The notes under the pieces: model-generated
Seen by the model: only the letters and a program-made list of their open reading frames with translations
What the model was told of the DNA's origin: nothing
Databases searched by the model: none
Source: Ustilago trichophora
Taxonomy: Eukaryota; Basidiomycota; Ustilaginomycetes; Ustilaginales; Ustilaginaceae
Length of the DNA: 64,000 bases
NCBI GenBank assembly: GCA_900323505.1
Contig: OOIN01000007.1
Coordinates: forward strand, 1,302,001-1,366,000
Direction: 5' to 3'
Position numbers and translations under genes: made by a program
Shown: positions 30,837-40,802 of the stretch, one piece after another
How the letters are laid out: the number at the start of each line of letters is the position of its first letter
How positions within the stretch are numbered: the stretch's first letter is position 1

Positions 30837-33800
30837 ATGTCGTCCACTTCGGCATCCTCGTATACCAGCGGATCCTCTTCCATTGGCATCACCGCCCAGC
30901 CCCTCTCCTTGCCCAAAGTCATGCTCAGACGTCTGGCTCGTGCTGCTTCCCAGAACCCCATCGAGGTCATCGTCACCATCTTCATCATTGTCACCCTCGC
31001 CTACTTCCAGCTTCTTCATGCTGTCACCCATTCCAACTTCTTTGAGCCCATCTCGATCGAGGCTACCAGTCTAGCCTCCAGCTCCTCGTCGGGTCTCTTC
31101 AAGTGGGCAGGCGCTGCCAACAAGGATGCCACTCCTGCACCAAAGACCGCAGCCACTCTCAGCTCGGTTCACAACGATGCTGACACCGTCTACGTACGGA
31201 AGGCGGGTGCTGCCAACATCTGGCAGCCTCTCAGCCAGCTTTCTCAGAACAGTGCCGAGGATGCAGCTACACTCGTCGACTCTTCGTCTCAGACCTTCTT
31301 CGTCGAGCCCGTCCTCCTGACCAGCGCAAGGGAATCCTACATGGCCTCTCAGATCCAGGACGCCATTCTACCGGCCCTCTCAGATCACCTCGTCGACAAT
31401 CTTGTCGGTCGCGACTCTGCCGCTACCTTGATCAAGGACGATGACTCGCAGCACTCGGCCTATGTCTTCGCAAAGACCTTTGCAGACACTTCGGCTGCTG
31501 CGTCCAGCTCCGCCAGCACCGCTGCCGACGAAGCTGTCCTTCGCAACGAGTTCCTCGGTAACGTTGTCGACCCATCGCTCCTTTCCAAGTCGCTCTCCAA
31601 GGCCGTCAATTCGGTACCTCGTCCCGCCACCGTCGCCAAGGCTTCCGCTGCAGAGCTTGACGAGCTTTACGACGGTCTCCGTGTAATTCCTCTTGTGCCG
31701 GATGGCGAGTTCAACCCGTACGCACCCAACAACCTCAAGGGCAAGCGCGGTGCTATGGGCAACAACGAGGAGATTCAGCGCATCCGTTGGATGGCCTACG
31801 CCGTCAAGGCACTCGTCATTCGATTCTGGGCTCTGCTTAAGAAAGCCGATTCTGCCGACATCTTTGTCATGCTCTCGGCCTACATTCTGATGCACGGCAC
31901 CTTTGTCAACCTCTTTCTCTCGATGCGCAAGTTTGGCAGCAACTTTTGGCTCGGCGCTTCCGTCCTCATGTCGTCCATCTTTGCTTTCCTCCTGGCCATC
32001 ACTTTCGCCTACCTCCTTGGTGTCACGGTTGACCCCATCTGCCTCTCCGAAGCGCTGCCTTTCCTCGTCATCCTCGTCGGATTCGAGAAGCCTTACCTGC
32101 TCACACGCGCCATCTTCACTCACCCCGAGATCACTCCTTCCGCAAACGTACTCAGCAACAAGGAGCGCTCCGAGCTCATCCTCAACAACCTCGACCAGGC
32201 CGCTAAGCCCGAGATTGGTACCCTTGGTAAGACTCCCACTGCGGCTACCAACGGCGCTGCTGCCATGTCGCGCGAAGAGTCCTTCGTCCGTGCCTTGACC
32301 GAGCGACTCAAGAGCGAGGACAGCCTGCGTTGGGCTGAGCCTACTCCTATGCCTGCCCACGAGATCGTTGTTTCGGCTGTCAACCGTGTCGGTGTCCCCA
32401 TCATCCGCGATTACCTCATCGAGATCGCCGTCATGGCCGTTGGCGCCACCAGCGGTGTCAGCGGTCTTCGCGAGTTCTGCCAGCTTGCCGCTCTCATTTT
32501 GCTTTTCGACTGCATCTTCCTCTTTGCATTCTACGTCTCGATCCTCACCGTCATGGTCGAGGTGCACCGCATCAAGGTCAAGCGCGGCCTTCGCAAGCCC
32601 AAGCTCAGCGCAGAGCTCAGCTTGGACTCGGACTCGGCCCCCGCCAGCCCAACTTCCGACAGCTCCACCTCGCGCGACTCGAGCCCTACGCCTTCCAGCC
32701 GCCCTCTTTGGAAGAAGGTTTGCCAGACTCTCTTTGGCTCGGCACCTTCCGAGAAGCGCCGCAAGTCCGAGAACCCGCTCGGACGTCTCAAGCTCCTTCT
32801 CATCACCTCGTTCCTCGTCCTGCACTCGTTCAACCTGATCTCGACTTTGACCAGGCAGTCGGCCATCACCCGCCACCACGCCACCTACGAGCCCTCGCCT
32901 TACCAGATTGTCGCTGAGCAGTCACCCATCTTCGGTCCCGCTGCGTCTTCTGCCATCGCTCCTCTCCTTGCTCAGCTCTCGCAGTCACAGCCTGCCGACA
33001 TTGACCTCGTTGCCCGCATCTCGGAGCCTACCATCCTCATTCTGCTCGAGGCCAACGAGTCTGTCTCTGCATCGCGCAGCGCTCTCGCTAGTGCCGCTCT
33101 CAACGCTTCTGGTGTCTATGCACAGATCACTTCGGCCGGTGTGCGACCTGTCCCGGTCGGCCGAGGCAGCTCGTCGCTTGCCGTTCTTGACAGCCTCATG
33201 AGCGGATGGACCATCATCGTCGGTGACCCCGTTATCAGCAAGTGGATGTCTCTGGCTCTCGGTATCAGCATCTTCCTGAATGCCTACCTGCTCAAGGGCA
33301 TCGCTACTGGCAATGCCGCTCTGTCGGAAGGTAATGCGGCTGGCGCTGCCGCTTACGCAGCAGCCCGATTCATTGGCGCCCATCTTGACAGCGAAGCCAA
33401 GGCTATCGAGGAGCACAGCGAACGCAACCGCAGAAGGTGGAGCTCCCGTGGCGAGAACGGCAAGCCAACCGTCCAGGTGCGCGGCAAGAGCGCGGATGAG
33501 ATCTCGGATTACCACAGCAAGCTCGCTCAGATGTCGGCTGCACACGCTTCGTCTCCCCTCTCCAAGCTCGCACACGAAAACGACAAGCTGGCTTCCAAGG
33601 ATGCATCGGCCCAGGGCGCTGGTGTCAATGCCGTTCCTGCTGCAGCTGTCAAGCCTGACGCTCTGGAGGCCGTCGAGAAGGCTGATGTTGCATCCAGCTC
33701 GGACGGTGCCGTTGCCGTCGCTGCCCCCGAACAGCGTGGACAGCAGATTCGTCTCCAGGATGCTAATTATGTTGGACCCGATGGCGAGGCGGTCATTCGA

Positions 33801-35297
33801 CCTCTCGAGGAGCTCATTGATATCTATGCAGGGGGTGCTGGTGTCTTCTTCTTGACCGATGAAGAGGTCATCACTCTCAGCCAGAACGGAAAGATTGCTG
33901 CCTACGCTTTGGAAAAGGTACTGCAAGATCACGAACGCGCTGTTCGCGTGCGACGAGCGCTTGTCTCGCGTGCTTCTGCGACCAAGACGCTCGAGAGCTC
34001 GCTCTTGCCTCACCGCGATTACGACTACGGAAAGGTCATGGGTGCTTGCTGCGAGAATGTTGTCGGTTACATGCCCATCCCCGTCGGTATCGCAGGTCCC
34101 CTCAACATTGACGGACAGATCATGCCTATCCCCATGGCCACTACTGAAGGTACTCTGGTTGCTTCGACCTCGCGAGGTTGCAAGGCTCTCAACGCTGGTG
34201 GTGGAGTGACGACGGTCTTGACTCAGGATGCCATGACGCGTGGACCCGCTCTTGAATTCCCCAGCGTTGTGCAGGCAGCCAAGGCCAAACGATGGATCGA
34301 CTCGCAGGAAGGTGCTTCCATCATCAAGGCTGCTTTTGATTCGACTTCTCGATTCGCACGATTGTCGTCGCTGCGTTGTGTGCTCGCTGGACGAACGCTC
34401 TACGTCCGATTTGCCACTTCGACCGGTGATGCTATGGGCATGAATATGATCTCCAAGGGTGTCGAGAAGGCGCTGGGCATGATGACCGAGGACTACTTCC
34501 CCGAGATGAAGGTGCTCTCGCTTTCGGGCAACTACTGCACGGACAAGAAGCCCGCCGCCATCAATTGGATCGAGGGACGTGGTAAGAGCGTTGTTGCTGA
34601 AGCCGTCGTGCCTGGGAATGTGGTCAAGTCGGTGCTCAAATGCAACGTTCGTGATTTGGTCAACCTCAACAACAAGAAGAACTTGATTGGTTCGGCCATG
34701 GCTGGATCCGTTGGTGGATTCAACGCCCACGCTGCCAACATTTTAACTGCCATCTACATTGCTACCGGTCAGGATCCAGCTCAGAACGTCGAGTCGTCCA
34801 ACTGTATTACGCTCATGGAAGCCATCAACGACGACCAGGACCTGCTGATCACCGTCTCGATGCCCAGCATTGAAGTCGGCACCGTTGGTGGAGGAACAGT
34901 GCTGCCACCGCAGCGATCAATGCTCGAGATGATGGGGATCGCCGGCGCACATTCGTCCACACCAGGCGCCAATGCGCAGAGACTGGCGCGTATCATTGCC
35001 GCTTCAGTCATGGCTGGTGAGCTGTCCCTGATGGGTGCCCTCTGCGCAGGTCATTTGATTCAGGCGCACATGAAGCACAATCGCTCCGTCCCCTCGACAC
35101 CAGGTACCATGACACCTTTGCCTAGACCAGAGACACCCAAGCACTTTGCTGCCTCGATGACACCGCTCGTTGCGCCACCGGTCGGACAGTCGAATCGTGG
35201 CTCGCCAACGGGTACACGGACCATGTCGATGACCAATTTGAGCATTCCTGCGTCCGACAGTACCGGTCGGGCTGCTTCGCTTTCACAGAATCAGTGA
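30837..35297 (+). CDS. HMG1: 3-hydroxy-3-methylglutaryl-CoA reductase
   Basis: Single exon, 1486 residues from the ATG in the context gccaccATG. N-terminal membrane part: helix near 41-62 ([20 protein letters not shown]), a luminal region, then a sterol-sensing domain (about 339-430, [40 protein letters not shown]) and further helices. A Ser-rich linker precedes the catalytic part (about 1000-1420). Motifs there: [17 protein letters not shown], catalytic Glu in [20 protein letters not shown] (NADPH), catalytic Lys in DKKPAAINW, Asp in [15 protein letters not shown], and His in [10 protein letters not shown]. It makes mevalonate, the committed step to ergosterol and isoprenoids, in the ER. A tail of about 80 residues rich in Pro, Ser and Thr follows the catalytic His. 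It is convergent with the PITH gene, 143 bases away. Confidence 0.97.
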   Translation: MSSTSASSYTSGSSSIGITAQPLSLPKVMLRRLARAASQNPIEVIVTIFIIVTLAYFQLLHAVTHSNFFEPISIEATSLASSSSSGLFKWAGAANKDATPAPKTAATLSSVHNDADTVYVRKAGAANIWQPLSQLSQNSAEDAATLVDSSSQTFFVEPVLLTSARESYMASQIQDAILPALSDHLVDNLVGRDSAATLIKDDDSQHSAYVFAKTFADTSAAASSSASTAADEAVLRNEFLGNVVDPSLLSKSLSKAVNSVPRPATVAKASAAELDELYDGLRVIPLVPDGEFNPYAPNNLKGKRGAMGNNEEIQRIRWMAYAVKALVIRFWALLKKADSADIFVMLSAYILMHGTFVNLFLSMRKFGSNFWLGASVLMSSIFAFLLAITFAYLLGVTVDPICLSEALPFLVILVGFEKPYLLTRAIFTHPEITPSANVLSNKERSELILNNLDQAAKPEIGTLGKTPTAATNGAAAMSREESFVRALTERLKSEDSLRWAEPTPMPAHEIVVSAVNRVGVPIIRDYLIEIAVMAVGATSGVSGLREFCQLAALILLFDCIFLFAFYVSILTVMVEVHRIKVKRGLRKPKLSAELSLDSDSAPASPTSDSSTSRDSSPTPSSRPLWKKVCQTLFGSAPSEKRRKSENPLGRLKLLLITSFLVLHSFNLISTLTRQSAITRHHATYEPSPYQIVAEQSPIFGPAASSAIAPLLAQLSQSQPADIDLVARISEPTILILLEANESVSASRSALASAALNASGVYAQITSAGVRPVPVGRGSSSLAVLDSLMSGWTIIVGDPVISKWMSLALGISIFLNAYLLKGIATGNAALSEGNAAGAAAYAAARFIGAHLDSEAKAIEEHSERNRRRWSSRGENGKPTVQVRGKSADEISDYHSKLAQMSAAHASSPLSKLAHENDKLASKDASAQGAGVNAVPAAAVKPDALEAVEKADVASSSDGAVAVAAPEQRGQQIRLQDANYVGPDGEAVIRPLEELIDIYAGGAGVFFLTDEEVITLSQNGKIAAYALEKVLQDHERAVRVRRALVSRASATKTLESSLLPHRDYDYGKVMGACCENVVGYMPIPVGIAGPLNIDGQIMPIPMATTEGTLVASTSRGCKALNAGGGVTTVLTQDAMTRGPALEFPSVVQAAKAKRWIDSQEGASIIKAAFDSTSRFARLSSLRCVLAGRTLYVRFATSTGDAMGMNMISKGVEKALGMMTEDYFPEMKVLSLSGNYCTDKKPAAINWIEGRGKSVVAEAVVPGNVVKSVLKCNVRDLVNLNNKKNLIGSAMAGSVGGFNAHAANILTAIYIATGQDPAQNVESSNCITLMEAINDDQDLLITVSMPSIEVGTVGGGTVLPPQRSMLEMMGIAGAHSSTPGANAQRLARIIAASVMAGELSLMGALCAGHLIQAHMKHNRSVPSTPGTMTPLPRPETPKHFAASMTPLVAPPVGQSNRGSPTGTRTMSMTNLSIPASDSTGRAASLSQNQ

Positions 35298-35440
35298 ACG
35301 CAAGCCTGAACTTGCACACAGTCACACATACACGCACACACATTTTTTCCCGCTTGTAAATATCACATACATACACATCGAGTCATACACAGAGAAAGAA
35401 CTATCCATTCATTTGCGCATCGATGGAGTTGTTGTGCTTT

Positions 35441-36075
35441 TCAATGACCAAATCCGTGAGCGGAAGAGAGGCTATCGGTGCCGACTTTGGAATGATCTTT
35501 GAGCTGAGGGGCGCTTTCGTAGACGATGTTTTGGGGAGCTTGACGTTTGTAACCTGAAGATTTTCCTTTGAAACCCAAGAATTGAATGGCTGACTGATTT
35601 TGGCCTAGACTTGACTCTATGAAGATTGTTACGGAGTCAGTGTTTGACCATTTTACTGGGGCTAGTGGGAAGGGTATGATTTGGGTTGTGTCCGAGATTG
35701 TGGGGATGCTGTTTAGGGTGGTTGTGATTTTGTTTTGGGGTAGGGAGGGGAGGTCTTCGAAGGATATGTTTGATTCTGGGAGGTTTTTGTAAAGTTTTAT
35801 GGATTCAGGTGTAAATTGAGGGTTGGAAGATGGACGAAAGAGGAGAGTTGATAGTTTTACGGAAGAGGTGAAGGGGATATGAATGATGAGTTGGTCATCT
35901 GCATCGGATAGAAGCTCGGGATGGGGATCAAAACGTCGATCCCAGGGTTTGAAGATCAAAGCGCCAGAACCAGAGATGGTCTCGTTGAGGGTAATAATGC
36001 GATCACGATCAATGCTGGAATATAGTAGATCTTGATCACCCTATCATTCGCCCAGACGAGAGAAGAAACATACGC

Positions 36076-36128
<53 letters not shown>

Positions 36129-36263
36129 TTAGTTGTGGCGAGTAACAAACATGATGAAGTAGAGGTTGTGAGTGTTACTTACCTCATCAGGCTTTACATG
36201 CGAATCATCGTCATGATGATGATCGTGTCCACAGGGACCAGAGTGCGAATGATTGTGCGACAT
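35441..36263 (-). CDS. PITH-domain protein (PITHD1-like)
   Basis: Two exons on the minus strand: 36263-36183 (27 codons) and 36040-35441. Together they encode about 226 residues, close to human PITHD1. Exon 1 is His/Asp-rich (MSHNHSHSGPCGHDHHHDDD), as in the family. Exon 2 starts GDQDLLYSSIDRDRIITLNE and continues SGSGALIFKPWDRRFDP, IIHIPFTSSVKLSTLLFRP, and later SVTIFIESSLGQNQSAIQFL and GFKGKSSGYKR. The donor is gtaagt and the acceptor atag. The 142-base intron contains a long CT (plus-strand GA) repeat. PITH domains also occur at the C-terminus of thioredoxin-like TXNL1, which binds the proteasome; here no thioredoxin domain is attached. The His-rich start may bind metal. Good confidence. 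Confidence 0.9.
36076..36129. repeat. (GA)n microsatellite inside the PITH gene intron
   Basis: About 50 bases of GA units broken by GATA. On the coding strand it is CT-rich, which may act as part of the polypyrimidine tract. Confidence 0.85.
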
Positions 36264-36462
36264 GATGTTTGCTTTTGGCGCTGATATCGAGGTGATGGTT
36301 GAGAGGTCTCAAACAAGTTGGTGGTGGTCCTTGCGTGGCAAAAAAAAAGTGTGTGTATGTGGAGAAGGAAAAAATCTCGGATGTCGGGAAAAGGCACCTC
36401 TCGCCCGTTGGCCGACCGTTAATCGCTAAAGAGCCAAGATCAAACACTGTTCTGTTCAAGGA

Positions 36463-36464
<2 letters not shown>

Positions 36465-36501
<37 letters not shown>
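36465..36501. repeat. (CT)n microsatellite
   Basis: About 18 CT units, about 200 bases upstream of the PITH gene start on the opposite strand. Confidence 0.85.
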
Positions 36502-36505
<4 letters not shown>

Positions 36506-36920
36506 CTCTCTGTCTCTGTCTCTATCTTTTTACCACAACTCATCTCAACCCCTATGTTGGATCTAGATAAGATTGTTGCAAAGTATGCAGCGCTGTTACC
36601 CGCGTGCGAGCCCAGACCTCAGTGACCTAGTTGATCGACCATGACCGGCCCAAGCGTACAGTACCAATAAAAGTATGCTGCGGTTGGCGATCAGAACCCT
36701 TTCTCCTTCAACACAATCACTTGGACCAAGCTAGAGTGTATGATTTGAACAAAAAGAAGATCAATTCAAATCGGCAAAACTACTCTGGAGAGGTAAAGTA
36801 CAATAGCTTGTCATGCAAGCGAAAGCTTCCATTCTGCACCAAAATGCCAATTTTATCGCCGAGCGGCGATTCAAATTTGCACTCTTGCCACGTTTCCCGC
36901 CGGCGATGCATTGCAGATCA

Positions 36921-36943
36921 AACACACACACACACACACACAC
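36921..36943. repeat. (CA)n microsatellite
   Basis: About 10 CA units in the intergenic region left of the secreted cluster. Confidence 0.8.
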
Positions 36944-37568
36944 GCAGCCAAGAATAGTTAGGCGAGAACAACACACGCACATGCTCGTTCAACGTACAGC
37001 ATGTTCAAGCTATTTTGGTACTCCTCTCCTCTTTCTCTTTTGGTTGTGAACATAATCACCGGACGCATTGTAATGTACGTACTGCAGTGTGATGCGATGG
37101 AAAAAAAGAGTAGCGGTGGGGGTGAAATGTGAAGAACAATAGTTTTTAGACTGGTGCTCGCCGAGGACCGTCGGAGTTGCTGCTATTTAGTTATTGTCTT
37201 CTTCCTGCAGATCTGCGCACTTCCGAAGTTGCATTTACAAACAACAGCCCCTTTCAGCTCGCAGTGGCCCACCGCTGCTGTAAAGCGGTTAGGAGCCTGT
37301 GTTTGTGCGACAGGTGCAGCGGATCACATAGGAGAGCTTTATGAAGTAAATAGGGTCAGCGCTGTCCCCGCAACGTTGGACTCATACAAATACAGGTAGT
37401 ACCACCATCGCAATTGCACTCCTTTCTTTCCCTTTCTACATCGTCGCCTTTCCTCTTTCTCATTCTCAATCCTCTCTGTCTCTTCCGAGCTCGCTACACG
37501 TTTCAAGTGCTTCGGCTTCAGAATCAACACAGCTTGTCAACATCACACCCACCGCATACACACTCATC

Positions 37569-38060
37569 ATGGTCCGACTCCTCACCTACCTTGCCGCCAC
37601 CCTTGTAGCTTTCTCCGCTACTGTCCTTGCTCAAGCATCCAATGATGATCCGAGAGGCAAAGTGTTATACGTAAACTATCCATCGTGCGACCATTGGAAG
37701 TGCCAAGTGATCTGGCACCCTAACCAACCCGTCTACGTCAACTGGCTCAACGCTCCCAAAGGAGGCCTCAAGATCCAGCTTGTGCCCGAGGAAGGCACTA
37801 CGGGACTGCAGACCTACACGATCACCGACAAAGTTGGCAGCGTTCACGGATGGAAGGACAAAAAGTGTAATGATATGGGAATCGGCGCCAAGTGTGGTCG
37901 ATTCGACTGGACAGTACCTTCCAACGTCAAGGAAGGCAAATACGAGGTCGTCGTCACAAGCTTGGCTCAACCCCAACACGTGGGCTACACCGATACCGTA
38001 GTCATCAAGAAGAGTGGAAAGAAGGGAAAGAGGCACGCTGTCGAAAGGCTGCACCAGTAA
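37569..38060 (+). CDS. Secreted Kre9/Knh1-like protein, cluster member 1 (basic tail)
   Basis: Single exon, 163 residues. The signal peptide is MVRLLTYLAATLVAFSATVLA, with likely cleavage before QASND. The mature part has one Ig-like beta-sandwich of the Kre9/Knh1 N-terminal type: VYVNWLNAPKGGLKIQLVPE, then CGRFDWTVPSNVKEGKYEVV, then a last strand YTDTVVIKK. A Cys pair (KKCNDMGIGAKCGRFDW) precedes the Trp, as in the other members. An extra Cys pair near the start (PSCDHWKC) is seen only here. The end is strongly basic (KKSGKKGKRHAVERLHQ) and contains KR, a possible Kex2 site. There is no Ser/Thr-rich stalk and no GPI signal. It is the most divergent copy, and I find no matching TATA element. 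Function unknown; cell-wall or host-interface role is inference. Confidence 0.8.
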   Translation: MVRLLTYLAATLVAFSATVLAQASNDDPRGKVLYVNYPSCDHWKCQVIWHPNQPVYVNWLNAPKGGLKIQLVPEEGTTGLQTYTITDKVGSVHGWKDKKCNDMGIGAKCGRFDWTVPSNVKEGKYEVVVTSLAQPQHVGYTDTVVIKKSGKKGKRHAVERLHQ

Positions 38061-38407
38061 GGTTTACAGTAGGGAGAGGGTTGGTTTTCGCTTTCCAAGC
38101 ATCCTTTGCATAGATACAGTACATTTCGCATTCAGCATCATTCCTTTTATACACAGCATGACTTTCTTTCTTACTACATATCCGATTCAGTAGAGGCTTT
38201 CAGAATCGCTATGTCACAGAGTGTGAGCTTGTCAGACGAGGTTGAAGATAGTGGTACCACGATCCCGCCGCCTCACCATGAAATCGTTCTGACGATTGTC
38301 CTGACCATGGCTGAAAGCCATACAACCTCGCATGTTTGCGCGCTTGACCATCTACCTTTTTGACATGTCCGATCACCTTTCTTTTAAACACTTCGACTCT
38401 CATCAGG
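38061..38407. other. Spacer between cluster member 1 and the decayed copy
   Basis: About 350 bases. It holds a pentamer site near 38114 and remnants of the shared promoter: agtggtacc near 38250 and gaaagccatacaacc near 38313, the latter resembling the TATA region of the intact members. Confidence 0.5.
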
Positions 38408-38516
38408 ATGGTTCGCCTCTTTCCCACCCTCTGCGTCCCTTGTTTTCCTGGCCGCCACTCTGACCGTTGCGGTTCCATCCGAGCCTTACTTCTCCTCCCC
38501 GAATCAGGATTCTTGA
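38408..38516 (+). pseudogene. Decayed fifth copy of the secreted Kre9-like family
   Basis: The ATG at 38408 starts MVRLFPTL, the family start. The frame then changes near 38430, and the shifted frame continues a signal-peptide-like stretch (VFLAATLTVAVPSEPYF) to a TGA at 38514. No beta-sandwich domain follows. The bases before the ATG (ctctcatcagg) resemble those of member 3 (tcttatcaag), and a worn TATA-like element sits 95 bases upstream, the same distance as in members 3 and 4. I read this as a frameshifted, truncated duplicate. It could also be a tiny gene with an odd start, but that is less likely. Confidence 0.6.
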
Positions 38517-39169
38517 GTGGAGTCGCGGTTTTCAGGTCTTCTTTTCTTCGGCAAAAATAGGAATTCACCTTTCTCCTGTCGTTGTCTGCTTTTGCTCCTT
38601 TCTCACTGTGATTGAATGATTTACTTCACTTTCTTTGGTCTACACGCGAGACGATGCTGGATTGCTTGTTACAATTATAAGCTTCTCGTTGTCTCTAAAC
38701 GTAGCAGTGTGGGACAGACACCTAGTGGACCCACTCCTTTTCAGGTCTCCACCAACGCACCTCTAGCCTTATTTGATATGTGAAACGTTGATGTGGGCCG
38801 CTATTCCATCATGTAATCTCGTTCTTGCCAGCTGGCGAACAAATGGTGATATCAAATGCGGTGCTTCCCCGCCGGTTCTAGCTTGAGCGGGACCCCATGA
38901 CGTGCTTTGCACAGTTAGTGGTTAGGAGACGCATCCGTCGTCACAACGAGCAGTGCCCGTGCTTGTAAAAGTGGTTCCACCTCGTTCCCATCCTGGTCCC
39001 ACCTGACCAGTCTTTGCCACTCTTTCACTATGGCTACAGCGACGGTGGCGATAGAGATTGAAAGCTATATAATCCCGACGTTGTGAGCCCTTCCTCATCT
39101 ACCTTTCGACATTCAAGCTTTTTTCCCCACCTAATCGTCTAACTCTCTTTCTCTCATTCTCTAACAAAG
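38517..39169. other. Spacer and promoter of cluster member 2
   Basis: About 650 bases. It includes the motif agtggttccacc near 38970 and a TATA element at 39061. No further family remnant was recognised. Confidence 0.5.
39061..39072 (+). promoter_or_regulatory. TATA-type element of cluster member 2
   Basis: aaagctatataa lies 109 bases before the ATG. The same AAGCTAYATAA string recurs before members 3 and 4. Confidence 0.5.
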
Positions 39170-39769
39170 ATGGTTCACATCTTCAACACCCTCTCTGTCG
39201 CCGTTCTGGTGGCTGCTATGAGCGTCTCTGCTCTCCCCTACCATGACTCTGGCTCTTCCGTCCCTTCCGGTGATTCCAGTGATCAGGGACCTGGCAACTA
39301 CGACCCGAGCAAGCTCATCTACTTCTCTAACCCCAACAAGGATACTATGTGGGCACAGGGTGACCGTGTCTTTTTCAATTGGCGAAACGCTCTTGAAGGT
39401 TCTGCTCAGATTTGGGTCACGTCTAAAGATGATGATGATTCCGAGCCAGTACTTGTCATCAAAGACGTTGACACAAGAAATGGTAACGATGACTGCACAT
39501 GCGATCGCGGCAGTCGCAACGAAGTTTGCGGACGTGTCATTTGGATCGTTCCTGAAGACCTACCGGATGGCAAGTATCAAGCACTTCTGGTGCTAAACAA
39601 CGAGTCCTCCCTTGGGCCTACCTACTCTGACTATTTTACCATCAAGCACAACAACATTGATGGTGATGACGGAGATGATGATGATGACGATGACGACGAT
39701 GGTGACAGACTTTACGGTACCGAGAAGGGTTCTGGTACCACCGCTCATCACGGTGACAGCACTGCTTAA
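39170..39769 (+). CDS. Secreted Kre9/Knh1-like protein, cluster member 2 (acidic tail)
   Basis: Single exon, 199 residues. Signal peptide MVHIFNTLSVAVLVAAMSVSA, then a Ser/Gly/Asp-rich spacer. The Kre9-like domain reads WAQGDRVFFNWRNALEGSAQ, IWVTSKDDDDSEPVLVIKDV, the Cys block DDCTCDRGSRNEVCGRVIW, and IVPEDLPDGKYQALLVLNNE with the last strand YSDYFTIKH. The tail is very acidic: nine Asp in a row within DGDDGDDDDDDDDDGDRLYG, encoded by a GAT/GAC repeat. This is the opposite charge to member 1. There is no GPI signal. The acidic run is a microsatellite in coding DNA, so its length may vary between strains. Function unknown. Confidence 0.8.
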   Translation: MVHIFNTLSVAVLVAAMSVSALPYHDSGSSVPSGDSSDQGPGNYDPSKLIYFSNPNKDTMWAQGDRVFFNWRNALEGSAQIWVTSKDDDDSEPVLVIKDVDTRNGNDDCTCDRGSRNEVCGRVIWIVPEDLPDGKYQALLVLNNESSLGPTYSDYFTIKHNNIDGDDGDDDDDDDDDGDRLYGTEKGSGTTAHHGDSTA

Positions 39770-40409
39770 GCTTAAGCAAATCCGTACCGCCGTAGACTCA
39801 AAAGTCTCAAGGCGTCGATGCAGGCCAAGCCCTTGACCGAGCAGTGGTACAACGTCGCTTTGCATCGTTACTTTCATGACCCTTTCCACGCGTTCTTTCA
39901 CGCACACAACCTTCTATGCTCTCTCATGGCATCTCTCGAATCTTTTTCATGACGTCTCTCTTATCAAGTTTTCGTGTCGAAATTCCTTCTTTCTCCACGC
40001 GTATGATTGAACGACCTGCTTCACATTCTTGTTGTCCCGGTGTTCGCTCTGACTGTGCTGCGTCAAGATTTTCAAGTGTGCTTGAGGCTGTGACCGCTAA
40101 GGGTCCGCAATACGGGAGTGACCCCAATTTCGAGCATTTGTTGCCTTGCCCCTGACTTCATTTGAACCAACAAATTTTTTTGCAACGCCGCCTGCAATCG
40201 GTGTGGTGCTGATGTGTGGTATCAGTTGTTTCAAGTGGTACTGCCCCCACCAAGCTACGTGGCTGTGCTTGTGAAGTGTTTCGTCAAGAGGATCCTTGGC
40301 CGCGTTGACAATGTCTTGAAAGCTACATAAACCCCTCCCTTCGGCTCCTATATCGTCCACCCCTCTATATCCCACCACTTTTTTTCTAAACTCACGTACT
40401 CTTATCAAG
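39770..40409. other. Spacer and promoter of cluster member 3
   Basis: About 640 bases. It contains agtggtactgcccccacc near 40234, similar to strings before the decayed copy and member 2, and a TATA-like element at 40319. No gene. Confidence 0.5.
40319..40330 (+). promoter_or_regulatory. TATA-type element of cluster member 3
   Basis: aaagctacataa lies 91 bases before the ATG and matches the elements of members 2 and 4 except for one or two bases. Confidence 0.45.
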
Positions 40410-40802
40410 ATGGTCCGCCTTCTCGCAGCCCTCGCCGGTGCTTTCCTCCTTGCTGCTATGAGCGCCGCTAAGATCAATCCAGAATTTCCCCCCTACTTTA
40501 CTTATCCGACCAAGGAAATGACTTGGCACAATGGAGACTATGTCAACATTGAATGGTACAATGTCCTCGAAGGAGGCGTAAATGTTATTCTCCAGGGGGC
40601 TGAAGGCACTCCAACTCAAGCCGTCAAGTCAATTACCATCACGGAAGGTGCAGCCCCCCGTGACTACTGCGACGGTGCTTGCGGTCGCTTCCCCTGGACT
40701 GTCGATCTCGGGGATAACCCGTCCGGCACCTACCAAGTCGTGATATACCTCCCCGGCGACAACGTTCGATTCCTTTCTGACAGTTTTTCCGTCACTAGAT
40801 AA
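40410..40802 (+). CDS. Secreted Kre9/Knh1-like protein, cluster member 3 (minimal form)
   Basis: Single exon, 130 residues, the shortest member and essentially signal peptide plus one domain. Signal: MVRLLAALAGAFLLAAMSAA. Domain: YPTKEMTWHNGDYVNIEWYN, EGGVNVILQGAEGTP, VKSITITEG, the short Cys block DYCDGACGRFPWTVD, SGTYQVVIYLPGDNVRFLSD and the final SFSVTR. This is the clearest match in the cluster to the Kre9/Knh1 N-terminal pattern (aromatic strand, Gly-rich turn, Cys-Gly-x-x-x-Trp-Thr-Val, x-Y-x-V). There is no tail, stalk or GPI signal. The gene is preceded by a family TATA element. Function unknown. Confidence 0.82.
   Translation: MVRLLAALAGAFLLAAMSAAKINPEFPPYFTYPTKEMTWHNGDYVNIEWYNVLEGGVNVILQGAEGTPTQAVKSITITEGAAPRDYCDGACGRFPWTVDLGDNPSGTYQVVIYLPGDNVRFLSDSFSVTR

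Larger units (their letters stand above)
36264..37568. other. Divergent region between the PITH gene and the secreted cluster
   Basis: About 1.3 kb with a CT repeat (36465-36501), a CA repeat (36921-36943) and a single pentamer site near 36656. The right end is a pyrimidine-rich leader. No gene supported. Confidence 0.5.
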
